A stretch of DNA of 64,000 bases from UBA1715 sp045615765 (lineage in GTDB: Bacteria; Bacteroidota; Bacteroidia; Bacteroidales; UBA1715). The stretch is from the NCBI GenBank assembly GCA_045615765.1, contig JAZLFM010000013.1, forward strand, positions 54,452 to 118,451, given 5' to 3'. The stretch's first letter is position 1, and every line of letters starts with the position of its first letter. Shown here piece by piece: positions 28,647 to 38,100 of this stretch. The notes under the pieces are model-generated. The model saw nothing but the letters and a program-made list of their open reading frames with translations, ran no database searches and had not been told where the DNA came from. A program made the translations under genes and the position numbers.

Positions 28647-29561
28647 TTATCGATTATCAATTGTCGTTAATTTTACTTTTCTTTTTGTTGCTTTGAGTTC
28701 GTATGTTTCTCCAAAAATAAGAGCTTGATTTTTTTCTTCGTGGCCAGAGGGGAAATCAAAGACAACGGGAATGGTATAATCTTTTGTGGCGGAAAGAATA
28801 ATATCTTCTATGCTACCGTCAAAGGTGTCGGTTCCATTTCTCATACCGCTCATAGTACCGACAATAAGGCCGGAAATTTTTGATAATACTCCGGAGTGAA
28901 GCAGATTCTGCATCATTCTGTCAATATGATAATAGTATTCGTTCAAATCTTCAATAAAAAGAATCTTACCAGTGTAATCATATTCAAAAGGAACCCCACG
29001 GAGACTATAAATCATAGATAGATTTCCACCGATTAGTTCACCTTTACAAGAACCTTGTTTATTGAATTGATTTGACTGTATTTGTATGGCGTTTGATTTT
29101 CCAAATAAGCAATCGTGCAAAGACTGTATGGATTCTGGGGTTACATTCGGAAAACTTTTTGCCATAGCACCATGTAGCGATTGTATCCCTAAAGAGTGTA
29201 GTTTTTCGTGGAATACTGTAATATCACTAAAGCCAACGAACCATTTAGGTTGTTTTTGTAGAGCTGTATAATCTATAGAATCCACAACCCTAATAGCACC
29301 GTATCCGCCTCGAGCGCAAATAATAGCTTTTACTTTTTTGTCGTTAATAGCTTTTTGAATGTCACTGGCACGGTCTTCGTCTTTCCCGGCAAAAACACCG
29401 CAGGAATCGTACACATGTTTCCCGAGTTTTACTTGCAGTCCCCATGATTGTAATGTGTTTATTGCAAAATCAAGAGAACCTTTGGAAACTGGTCCCGAAG
29501 GGGAAACAATAGCGACAATGTCGCCTTTCTGTAAAAAATCGGGCTTTCGCATCATATTCAT
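28647..29561 (-). CDS. LD-carboxypeptidase, peptidase family S66
   Basis: About 304 residues. In-frame ATGs at 29579, 29561, 29555 and 29552 compete; the family normally starts just before a K-P-x-x-L-x-x-G-D stretch, so a start at 29552-29561 is likely. Family S66 features: GDIVAIVSPSGPV at the N-terminus, CARGGYGAIRVVD, the nucleophile region GFSDITVFH, GKILFIEDLNEYYYHIDRM with the catalytic Glu, and FDFPSGHEEKNQAL with the catalytic His. These enzymes cut LD peptide bonds in muropeptides during cytoplasmic peptidoglycan recycling; MccF-type members instead detoxify peptide-nucleotides. No signal peptide is seen, consistent with recycling. It is divergent from metG. Confidence 0.9.
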   Translation of the reverse strand: MNMMRKPDFLQKGDIVAIVSPSGPVSKGSLDFAINTLQSWGLQVKLGKHVYDSCGVFAGKDEDRASDIQKAINDKKVKAIICARGGYGAIRVVDSIDYTALQKQPKWFVGFSDITVFHEKLHSLGIQSLHGAMAKSFPNVTPESIQSLHDCLFGKSNAIQIQSNQFNKQGSCKGELIGGNLSMIYSLRGVPFEYDYTGKILFIEDLNEYYYHIDRMMQNLLHSGVLSKISGLIVGTMSGMRNGTDTFDGSIEDIILSATKDYTIPVVFDFPSGHEEKNQALIFGETYELKATKRKVKLTTIDNR

Positions 29562-29593
29562 TGAATATAATTGTAACAAAAAATATATCTTTG
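29561..29593 (+). promoter_or_regulatory. Putative metG promoter
   Basis: TTG at 29561-29563 and TATCTTTG (TAnnTTTG) at 29586-29593 are separated by 22 bases. The box lies 26 bases before the metG ATG at 29620. Confidence 0.5.
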
Positions 29594-29619
29594 CGAAAAT
29601 ACTAAAAAATCGTATTACA

Positions 29620-31662
29620 ATGACAGATTATAAGCGTTACCTCATTACAGCAGCCCTTCCATATGCGAATGGACCTGTACATATTGGACATCTTGCAGGT
29701 GTTTATGTTCCAGCCGATATATATGTTCGTTATTTACGAATGAACAAAAAAGATGTGCTATTTGTGTGTGGTAGCGATGAGCATGGTGTTCCTATTACGA
29801 TTAAAGCTCGTAAAGAACAATGCTCTCCTCAAGATATAGTGGACCGTTATAATGGTATTATAAAGAAATCATTTGAGGATTTTGGAATTAGTTTTTCTAA
29901 TTATTCTCGTACTTCAAATAAGTTACATAGCAAAGTTTCTTCAGAATTCTTTAAGACTTTGTATGATAAAGGTGAATTTGTAGAACAAACAAGTGAACAA
30001 TATTACGATGAAGAAGCACAGACATTCTTGGCAGACCGTTATATTGTAGGAACTTGTCCAAAATGTGGCGCAGAAGGTGCGTATGGTGATCAATGTGAAA
30101 AATGTGGTAGTTCGCTATCACCTGATGAATTGATTAACCCTGTTAGTAAACTTTCTGGTGCAAAACCTGTAAAGAAACCAACAAAACACTGGTATTTGCC
30201 ATTAGATAGATATGAAAATTTTCTAAAAAAATGGATTTTAGAAGACCATAAAGAATGGAAATCAAATGTTTATGGTCAATGTAAATCGTGGTTGGATGGA
30301 GGATTACATCCTCGTGCAGTAAGCCGAGATTTAGATTGGGGTGTACCTGTGCCTGTTGAAGGTGCCGAAGGAAAAGTGTTATATGTTTGGTTTGATGCAC
30401 CAATTGGCTATATTACATCTACACAAGAATGTTCTGCTGATTGGGAAAAATATTGGAAGTCGGAAGACACGAAATTAGTTCACTTTATAGGTAAAGATAA
30501 TATTGTATTCCATTGCATTGTCTTCCCAGTGATGTTGCAAGCTCATGGAGGTTATATTTTGCCAGACAATGTTCCAGCTAACGAATTTTTGAATTTGGAA
30601 GGAGATAAAATCTCGACATCAAAGAATTGGGCTGTATGGTTGAATGAATATTTGGAAGACTTCAAAGATCAACAAGATACGCTACGATATGTTTTGACAG
30701 CGAATGCTCCTGAAACAAAAGATAATGATTTTACATGGAAAGATTTCCAAGCAAGAAACAATAATGAACTAGTTGCTATTTTAGGGAACTTTGTAAATCG
30801 TGTGGTAGTTCTTACAAACAAATATTTTGGAGGAAATGTTCCTGCAAAAGGTTCTTTGACAGATGTCGATAGCCAAGTTCTTGCTGCGATAGCAGAAGCA
30901 AAAGAAAACATATCAAAAAATATTGAAAACTATCGTTTCCGTGATGCATTAAAAGATGCTATGCAGTTAGCACGAGTTGGAAATAAATATCTAACAGAAA
31001 CTGAGCCTTGGAAGTTAATTAAAACAGACGAAGCAAGAGTTGCGACTATATTGAATGTTTGTTTGCAAATAACAGCTAACTGTGGTATTTTATTTGAGCC
31101 ATTCTTGCCTTTTACTGCAAAGAAAATTCAAACTATGGTGCAAATTGAAAATGCAACATGGGATAATGCCGGTGATGTTGACATTTTGAAAGAAGGACAA
31201 AAAATTGGTGAAGTTGCATTGTTGTTCCGTAAAATTGAAGATGCGGAAGTTGAAGCTCAAGTAGAAAAATTAAAAGCTGCTAAAGCTGCTCGTGAAGCAG
31301 AAGAAGCAATGAATGCGCCAGTTGCTTCACAAAAAGATTTGATTTCATACGATGATTTTGCAAAATTGGATATTCGTATGGGAACAATTTTAGAGGCGGA
31401 ACGAGTTCCAAAAACAGATAAGTTGATGAAGTTGTTAATTGATACAGGCATTGACAAACGTACGATTGTTTCTGGAATTGCTGAACACTTTACACCAGAA
31501 CAATGTATTGGCCGTCAAGTTAGTGTGCTTGTAAACCTTCAGCCTCGTAAAATGAAAGGGATTGAGTCGCAGGGAATGATACTTATGGCAGAAAATGCAG
31601 ATGGTTCATTACATTTTGTTTCAACAGAATCATCTGTGAAAAATGGTAGCGCTATTAGTTAA
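29620..31662 (+). CDS. metG: Methionine--tRNA ligase
   Basis: 680 residues from ATG 29620 (MTDYKRYLITAALPYANGP). The frame is open back to 29359, but that part is antisense to the S66 peptidase and does not look like MetG. Features in order: HIGH signature (PVHIGHLAG, ~residue 18); a zinc knuckle with CPKCG and CEKCG (~145-165); the KMSKS-equivalent loop DKISTSKNW (~330); an anticodon-binding helical domain; a charged linker rich in Ala, Glu and Lys; and a C-terminal tRNA-binding OB domain (~575-680) with FAKLDIRMGTILEAERVP. The appended OB domain is common in bacterial MetG and supports dimerisation and tRNA binding. Confidence 0.97.
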   Translation: MTDYKRYLITAALPYANGPVHIGHLAGVYVPADIYVRYLRMNKKDVLFVCGSDEHGVPITIKARKEQCSPQDIVDRYNGIIKKSFEDFGISFSNYSRTSNKLHSKVSSEFFKTLYDKGEFVEQTSEQYYDEEAQTFLADRYIVGTCPKCGAEGAYGDQCEKCGSSLSPDELINPVSKLSGAKPVKKPTKHWYLPLDRYENFLKKWILEDHKEWKSNVYGQCKSWLDGGLHPRAVSRDLDWGVPVPVEGAEGKVLYVWFDAPIGYITSTQECSADWEKYWKSEDTKLVHFIGKDNIVFHCIVFPVMLQAHGGYILPDNVPANEFLNLEGDKISTSKNWAVWLNEYLEDFKDQQDTLRYVLTANAPETKDNDFTWKDFQARNNNELVAILGNFVNRVVVLTNKYFGGNVPAKGSLTDVDSQVLAAIAEAKENISKNIENYRFRDALKDAMQLARVGNKYLTETEPWKLIKTDEARVATILNVCLQITANCGILFEPFLPFTAKKIQTMVQIENATWDNAGDVDILKEGQKIGEVALLFRKIEDAEVEAQVEKLKAAKAAREAEEAMNAPVASQKDLISYDDFAKLDIRMGTILEAERVPKTDKLMKLLIDTGIDKRTIVSGIAEHFTPEQCIGRQVSVLVNLQPRKMKGIESQGMILMAENADGSLHFVSTESSVKNGSAIS

Positions 31663-31677
31663 TTTTTTGTTAAAAAG

Positions 31678-31707
31678 TTGTAGTTTGTTATAAAAAATAT
31701 ATTTTTG
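31678..31707 (+). promoter_or_regulatory. Putative promoter of the PorP - PorE-like - PorU2-like run
   Basis: TTG at 31678-31680, 19 bases of spacing, then TATTTTTG at 31700-31707. This matches the Bacteroidota -33/-7 arrangement and lies 23 bases before the TTG start at 31731. Confidence 0.5.
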
Positions 31708-31730
31708 TAAAAATATAAAAGACAAAACAC

Positions 31731-32777
31731 TTGAAAAGGCTAATCTACATAGGGGTATTCTTATTGCTAGGGTGTATGGGGGGTCATGCACAAGATTCCC
31801 ATTTTTCTCAGTTTGATGCTGCTCCGTTGTATTATAATCCAGCGTTGGCCGGTGTTAATGAGTGCCGTAATAGAATTTATACAAACTATAAAGGACAGTG
31901 GAATACATATAACACGTTCTTAGTTTCGTATGACCAACATTTGGAAAAAATACAATTGTTTGGTGGCACTATCGGGGTTGGAGGATTAATAGTTGCTGAT
32001 TATGCCGGTGAAAATTCCTATGGCAACACACAGATTAAATTGATGCCTGCATATCATTATAGTGTTATTCCAGGTGTATTACGACTTTCTGCTGGTTTAG
32101 ATGCAATCTTCGATTTAATGAGTATTTCGGAGGATAGAGTGATTGTAGGAAATGGTATAGATCCAGTTACTGGTGAAAAGACACCAGGTTATGATATGGA
32201 ACATACCAAAAGATTCTACTCTGATATGGGTTTAGGTATTAATGCACAATACAATATAACCCCAATGTTTCCTATTAATATGGGTATAACATTCTTTCAT
32301 TTGTTTGGATCTGGAGGTGGAGGTTTAGCAGTACCAAGTAATGATGCCACAAATAACTATCGTAGATTCTCGTTGAATGCAAATGCCGTGTGTCCTTTGA
32401 ATCCTCGATTAACATTGTTGCCAAGTTTCATTTATACAAATCAAAAAATGTATAATGAAATGAATTTTGGTACTTATCTAAAATGCGCTATTGGTGATTA
32501 TACTTCGTTTATCGATGCTGTATATGTAGGTTCTTGGTATCGTGTGAAAGATGCTTTGATATTGGGACTTGCATTCGATAAACCGATTACAAAGAATTGG
32601 ACATTGCAATTTGGATTAAGCTATGACGTAACAGTTTCGTCATATAGAAAATCAGACAAGTGGACTAGTGGTAAAAATGTGAAAGGAGATAGTTTTGAAT
32701 TGTCAGTGAAATTATTGAATTGTCTTCGTCCAATTGTTGTTAATCCAGAAGGTATTGTAAATGACCCATTTAGATAA
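31731..32777 (+). CDS. PorP/SprF family T9SS outer-membrane protein (second copy)
   Basis: 348 residues, starting at a TTG (31731); no in-frame ATG precedes the signal peptide (KRLIYIGVFLLLGCMGGHAQ). The mature start DSHFSQFDAAPLYYNPALAG is the classic PorP/SprF motif, followed by beta-barrel-like strands with conserved Gly and Tyr/Trp. A Cys in the signal region is probably incidental. The next genes encode a PorE-like and a PorU2-like protein, three to four bases apart, so this copy belongs to a T9SS-associated operon and not to one adhesin. In Porphyromonas gingivalis PorP and PorE both belong to the outer-membrane side of the T9SS. Confidence 0.9.
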   Translation: MKRLIYIGVFLLLGCMGGHAQDSHFSQFDAAPLYYNPALAGVNECRNRIYTNYKGQWNTYNTFLVSYDQHLEKIQLFGGTIGVGGLIVADYAGENSYGNTQIKLMPAYHYSVIPGVLRLSAGLDAIFDLMSISEDRVIVGNGIDPVTGEKTPGYDMEHTKRFYSDMGLGINAQYNITPMFPINMGITFFHLFGSGGGGLAVPSNDATNNYRRFSLNANAVCPLNPRLTLLPSFIYTNQKMYNEMNFGTYLKCAIGDYTSFIDAVYVGSWYRVKDALILGLAFDKPITKNWTLQFGLSYDVTVSSYRKSDKWTSGKNVKGDSFELSVKLLNCLRPIVVNPEGIVNDPFR

Positions 32778-32780
32778 TAT

Positions 32781-35156
32781 ATGAATCAGATAAGCCGTAA
32801 AATTTCAATAATAATTTTTTCATTACTTCTTTCTTTGCAGATTTTTGGTCAAGGAAAGAAGCAGTATTATGAAGCCTATATTGCTTTAGGTGACACTTGT
32901 TATGCAAATGCGAATTATTATGGTGCTCATCAAGCGTACGAAAAGGCTTTGCAATATGTTGACAACCCTAATATAGCTTTCCGTTGTGCTGAAGCTTGTA
33001 GAGGATATCAGAATTATCCTGATGCTGAAAAGTATTATAAAATAGCAATTTCAAAAGATTCCATCACTTTCCGTTTAGCTAATTATTGGTATGCGGAAAT
33101 GTTGAAGTTGCAGGGCAAATATCCTGAAGCAAAAGAACAGTATGATATTCATTATAAGTTAAATAAAAATAAAACTGATTATTATACTAAACGAGCAAAA
33201 GAAGAATCTACAGTTTTAGCGAAAAAGATTCAAAAAGTTGGTGAGTCTGTAGGGTTGGAAGTAAAACATATTGATGAAACTAACTTGAATTCAATGTATG
33301 CAGAATATGCACCTTGTCAGTATAACGATACGTTGTTCTTCTTTGCTGGTGTTCGTCCGTTGGATGCGAAGTTAGCCGATACGTCGTATATTTATGCGAA
33401 TTACCTAACTCGTGTAATGCAGGCAACTCGTCAAGGCGATTCTGTGTGGAAAGATGTAAAGGTTGTAAAAACGTTAATTGATAACAAGGCGCATGTTAAC
33501 AATCTTTCGTTCACTCGTGATGGAAAGACAGCTTATTTCAGCAAATGTATTGGATATAATTGTGCGATTTATAAAGCAGATTTCGATCCTAAATTTGTGG
33601 ATTTTACTAACATTACAAAATTGCCTGCGCCAATAAATATGGCTCAAACAAGCAATACAACGCCACAAATTGCATATACACCTAACGGGGATTATTTGTT
33701 CTTCGCATCTAATCGAAAAGGTTCTAAAGGTGGATATGATATATGGTATGCTTCGATAGATTCTGCGGGGAATTTTGGTTCTGTACAAAACTGTGGTAAG
33801 AATATAAATACTTTAGGTGACGAAGTGACTCCATTTTATGATTCACGTGACTCTTTATTGTATTTCAGTAGTGAATGGCATACAAGTTTAGGTGGTTTTG
33901 ATATTTTTTCTTCAAAAGGCGATTTATCACATGGTCGTTGGACAGAAGCTGTAAATATTGGTTCTCCAATAAACTCGTCATACAACGATTTGTATTATGC
34001 TTATTCGCGTGACTCTTTGCGTGCTTATTGGTGCTCAAACCGTGAAGGTTCTTTAAAATTAATAGATAAAGCATACAGTAACGATATTTATTCTCACTCA
34101 TTGATTCGTCGTTCGATTGCTCGTATTACGGATTTGATACCTATCACATTGTATTTCGATAATGACTACCCAGATCCTCGTTCAAAAGATTCTGTAACAG
34201 ATAAAATTTACGAAAATCTGTATAATGATTTCTTAGCAAAGAAAAATGAATATATAAAAGAATATACAAAATATTCTCCAGCAGAACGTTTGAAGTATGA
34301 TACTCGTACGGTAGAAACATTCTTCGATGACTTACAGGAAGAATTTGAAAAACTTGCTTTGTTCGCTGAGTTGATGTCGGTAATTTTACAAGATGGACAA
34401 GATATTGTTGTTGCATTTAAAGGTTATGCGAGTCCTGTTGGTAATTTGGCATACAATGAAATTGTAGCAAAAAAACGTATCTCTTGTATTCAAAATTATT
34501 TTACGACATACAATCATGGGGTTCTTAATAAATATTTGAAGAACGAACCAAAATCAGGAAAAGGTAGTTTGAAATACATTTACGAGCCAATTGGTGTTGT
34601 AAAAATGGAAAACACATTCTACACAAGTTCTGGTGCGCAAGTTAGTGCTATTTCGGACCGTCGTCAGAAATGGATGTCGGTGTATAGTCCTGCAGCAGCT
34701 TATCAACGTAAAATAGAAATTATAGCGGTTGATATAGAATACGAAAACGAGTTGTTTGAAGAAATCAAGCGCGAAATTACAACTCAAAAGAAAATGGTTG
34801 ATGAAGTTGATGGAACATCTTTGTATAAGGAAGGTGAAGAACCAGAAACTGACGAACTGGAATTTGAAGAAAAACCACAAGGTAGTGGTTTCCAAATCCT
34901 TGATTCAGAAGAGAATGATGATCCAACTAAATTGAAACCAAAGCCAGCATCAGCTTCCCCAATTATTTTTATGGAAGTTGATGATGACGAGGAAGAGCAA
35001 CCAGTTCAAACAATTCCAGCAAAGAAGACAGAACAGAAACCAACGCCTGCTGCAAAGCCAGCGCAAACTAATACTACGCAGAAATCTGCAACAAAAAAAC
35101 AGTCAGAAGAAGATCTAAAGAAATACGAAGGCGATGCTATTTTTAAAGCGAAATAG
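32781..35156 (+). CDS. PorE-like TPR / beta-propeller / OmpA-like periplasmic protein
   Basis: 791 residues with a signal peptide (1-23). Residues ~25-145 are TPR-like helices (YYGAHQAYEKALQYV, YPDAEKYYKIAI, YPEAKEQYDIHY). Residues ~165-440 are PD40/WD40-like propeller blades, seen in FTRDGKTAYFSK, YTPNGDYLFFASNRKGSKGG and LLYFSSEWHTSLGGFDIFSS. Residues ~535-570 (FKGYASPVGNLAYNEIVAKK) match the peptidoglycan-binding loop of OmpA C-terminal domains, though the domain is diverged. The last ~110 residues are a Glu/Lys/Pro/Thr-rich low-complexity tail. TPR, propeller and OmpA in this order is the layout of P. gingivalis PorE. The long charged tail is unusual. Likely anchors the T9SS to peptidoglycan. 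Confidence 0.8.
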   Translation: MNQISRKISIIIFSLLLSLQIFGQGKKQYYEAYIALGDTCYANANYYGAHQAYEKALQYVDNPNIAFRCAEACRGYQNYPDAEKYYKIAISKDSITFRLANYWYAEMLKLQGKYPEAKEQYDIHYKLNKNKTDYYTKRAKEESTVLAKKIQKVGESVGLEVKHIDETNLNSMYAEYAPCQYNDTLFFFAGVRPLDAKLADTSYIYANYLTRVMQATRQGDSVWKDVKVVKTLIDNKAHVNNLSFTRDGKTAYFSKCIGYNCAIYKADFDPKFVDFTNITKLPAPINMAQTSNTTPQIAYTPNGDYLFFASNRKGSKGGYDIWYASIDSAGNFGSVQNCGKNINTLGDEVTPFYDSRDSLLYFSSEWHTSLGGFDIFSSKGDLSHGRWTEAVNIGSPINSSYNDLYYAYSRDSLRAYWCSNREGSLKLIDKAYSNDIYSHSLIRRSIARITDLIPITLYFDNDYPDPRSKDSVTDKIYENLYNDFLAKKNEYIKEYTKYSPAERLKYDTRTVETFFDDLQEEFEKLALFAELMSVILQDGQDIVVAFKGYASPVGNLAYNEIVAKKRISCIQNYFTTYNHGVLNKYLKNEPKSGKGSLKYIYEPIGVVKMENTFYTSSGAQVSAISDRRQKWMSVYSPAAAYQRKIEIIAVDIEYENELFEEIKREITTQKKMVDEVDGTSLYKEGEEPETDELEFEEKPQGSGFQILDSEENDDPTKLKPKPASASPIIFMEVDDDEEEQPVQTIPAKKTEQKPTPAAKPAQTNTTQKSATKKQSEEDLKKYEGDAIFKAK

Positions 35157-35158
35157 TT

Positions 35159-38100
35159 ATGAAACGCATTCTTTTCATAGTTTTTCTTTTGTTGGGATAT
35201 TTGTCTTTTGGACAATATTCTAATAATTGGATTGACTTCTCACAAAAATACTATCGTATTCCTATAACATCCGAAGGGGTTTATAGAATAACTTATGCCG
35301 ATCTTGTAGCAAATGGTATTTCTGTTGGAGATTTTGACCATAGGAATCTTCAAATTATTCATAATGGTAAGGTTTTGCCATTATTTGTATCGGCACAGGC
35401 AGATGGTATTTTCCGTACAACAGATTACTTAGAATTTTATGCAGAAGGTGGAAATACAGGTTGGTTAGATTCTCGTGTCTATACAAATAGACGTGCAATA
35501 AATGAAGAATACAGTTTGTACAATGATACAGCATCATATTTTTTAACTTTTGCAAATACTCTGGAAAGTCCGCGTTACGACACTACACGAGCAACAAATT
35601 ATGGTAGTTATGTTCCTAGCCCATATTGGTTTCGAGTAGTTCGACAAAACTATCATTCTACATTTAATACAACCAATAATTCCCCATACATATTGCCGTC
35701 GGAAGGATGGACTGATGCCTATTTTGATATGGGTGCAAATACGCAGAAAACATTAGCAACTCCCAATTATGTATCGGTTGGATTACCGTCGAAAATCGCT
35801 TATGGTTTGGCTGGATATTCAGAAACGCAACACGATGTGATGGTAACGCTTAGTTCTGACGCTTCCATACGAATTGATACAACATATTTTGAATATGATG
35901 CTGTTCATGGTTCGTTTGAAACAAAACAACCATTGACAAATACTACTACTGTTACATTCCAAAGCATAGATGGTGATAAAACGGCAGATAAAAATGCTCT
36001 TTCCTATGTGGAAATAACATATCCGTCAAAGACAAGTTGTAGCAATCTTTCGATGTATTCATTTTACTTGCCGGTGATAGAAAGTGATGCGGAATACATT
36101 TTGTTAGATATAACAAATTGTAATGCTGGAACTCAGGCACCAATTGTTTACTGTCCGGATTTAGTATTACGCTTACTGACAACTAAGGTTGATGATGTAT
36201 ATAAAGTTTTGGTTCCAAATACTGGCAAGACAGTTAAGTGTATAGTCTTATCGCAGAAGGCATATTCAAGAGTTTCGGAAATACGATCTATACAGACAAA
36301 GAATACAACAGAAAGTAAATTTGTTGATTTTTCATTAGAGGAGAATCAGGGAGACTATATAATTATTACTGAAAAATCGTTATGGAATCAGGCACGATTG
36401 TATAAGTTGTATAGAGAGCAGACTGGTAAAAAAGTTGTGTTAGTTGATGTGGAAGAGTTGTATAACGAATTTGCATATGGTGTTTGGAAACATCCTTATG
36501 CCATAACAGCTTTTTTGAATTATGCTCAAGCCACTTGGAAAACGAGGCCGGAAAATGTTTTTTTAATAGGAAGAGGATTCCATGTAAATGCCTTTAGAAA
36601 TAATGAGACGTTGTATGCTCGAACATTAATTCCACCTATGGGTAATCCGGCTGGTGATTTATTGTATACTGTAGATCCAAGAAGAAATACTATACAAACA
36701 TCTATAGGAATAGGTCGTTTAGCAACGGAGTCTGAAGAAGATGTTGCTATTTATCGTAAAAAGGTTCGTGATTTTGAGAGTCAAGCACCAGCCCCATGGA
36801 TGAAAAATGTGCTTCACTTTGGTGGTGGTTCAACATTGTACGAACAGTCGTTGTTTCGGTATTATTTGTCGCAATATGCTTCAATTTTGCAGAAAGAATA
36901 TTTTGGTGCGAATGTTCATTCTTTTTTCAAAGAGAGTTCCGACGTATATGAAACAACAGAACCAGAGGCTATTCGTAAATACATGAATGAAGGTACTACA
37001 TTGATGACATTCTTTGGACATGCATCCGGAAGTGGTTTTGATCAAAGTGTTGACCATCCTTCACAATTCGACAATCAAGGGAAGTACCCGTTGGTTTTGG
37101 CAAATTCATGTTATTCCGGTGATGTATTTGCCGATAACGATTATAATGTTAGTAGAATATGGGTTTTTGCCGAAAATAGAGGTGCTATAGGTTTCTTAGC
37201 AAATGTAGGAGCTGGTTCGCCTTCGTATTTGAATATATTTTCATCGTCTTTTGTACGTAATATTGCTTTTTCAAATTATGGAAAATCTATAGGTTCTAGT
37301 ATAGCTAAAACGTTAAGCGATGTTTCAAATCGTTCGTTAATATATGAAGATTTGTATGATGGAATCATGGGATTTACATTGAACGGTGACCCTGCCGTTG
37401 CACTTCATTCATTCAATTTACCAGACTTGGCTTTGGATGAATCGTCTATTACAGTTTCTCCATCGCTTATTACAACTGATTTGGAACAATTTACCATTTC
37501 CGTTGCTGTTATGAATAATGGTAGAGGAATTAGTTCGAAATATGGAATGAAATTACTTCTAACATCCTCGGCGGGAGAACAATATGCAATAGATACAATA
37601 GTGACAGGTTCTTACTGTCGTGAAACTGTTGATTTTGTAATAGATATGAATCAAGTTTCCTCTGGAGATTATACTGTACAAGTAGAAGTTGATTATGCAA
37701 ATGAAATAGAAGAACTTTCAGAGGCAAATAATACGGCGTCGCATTCGTTTTTTATTAGTACTCGTGATGTTTCGCCAATTTATCCACCAAATTTTGCAAT
37801 AATTCCAACCGATACAATTACGTTGCAAATGTCTTCTGTAGATGCATTTAATCCTCCGTCGAAAGTACAGGTAGAGATTGATACTACTATGGAGTTCAAT
37901 TCTTCATTGTTGCAAAGTACGATAGTTGCGTTAGAAGGAAAGGCCTTGGCAACATGGAAACCAGAAATGAAATTTACAGACGGCACTACTTATTTTTGGC
38001 GTGTTACAACATTAGATTCTGTAAAATGGAACACTTCGTCATTTACATACGAAAAGGGAAAATCAGGTTGGGCTCAAATTCATAGAAAACAGTTTAGCGA

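Noticed and set aside
29359..29619. N-terminal extension of the metG reading frame
   Set aside because: It is antisense to the S66 peptidase gene, does not resemble MetG, and the canonical MetG start lies at 29620 behind a good promoter.
31731..32777. PorP copy 2 as a lipoprotein because of LLLGCMGG in its signal
   Set aside because: PorP/SprF proteins are beta-barrels cut after an A-Q-like site; GHAQ followed by the conserved DSHFSQF start fits normal signal cleavage better.
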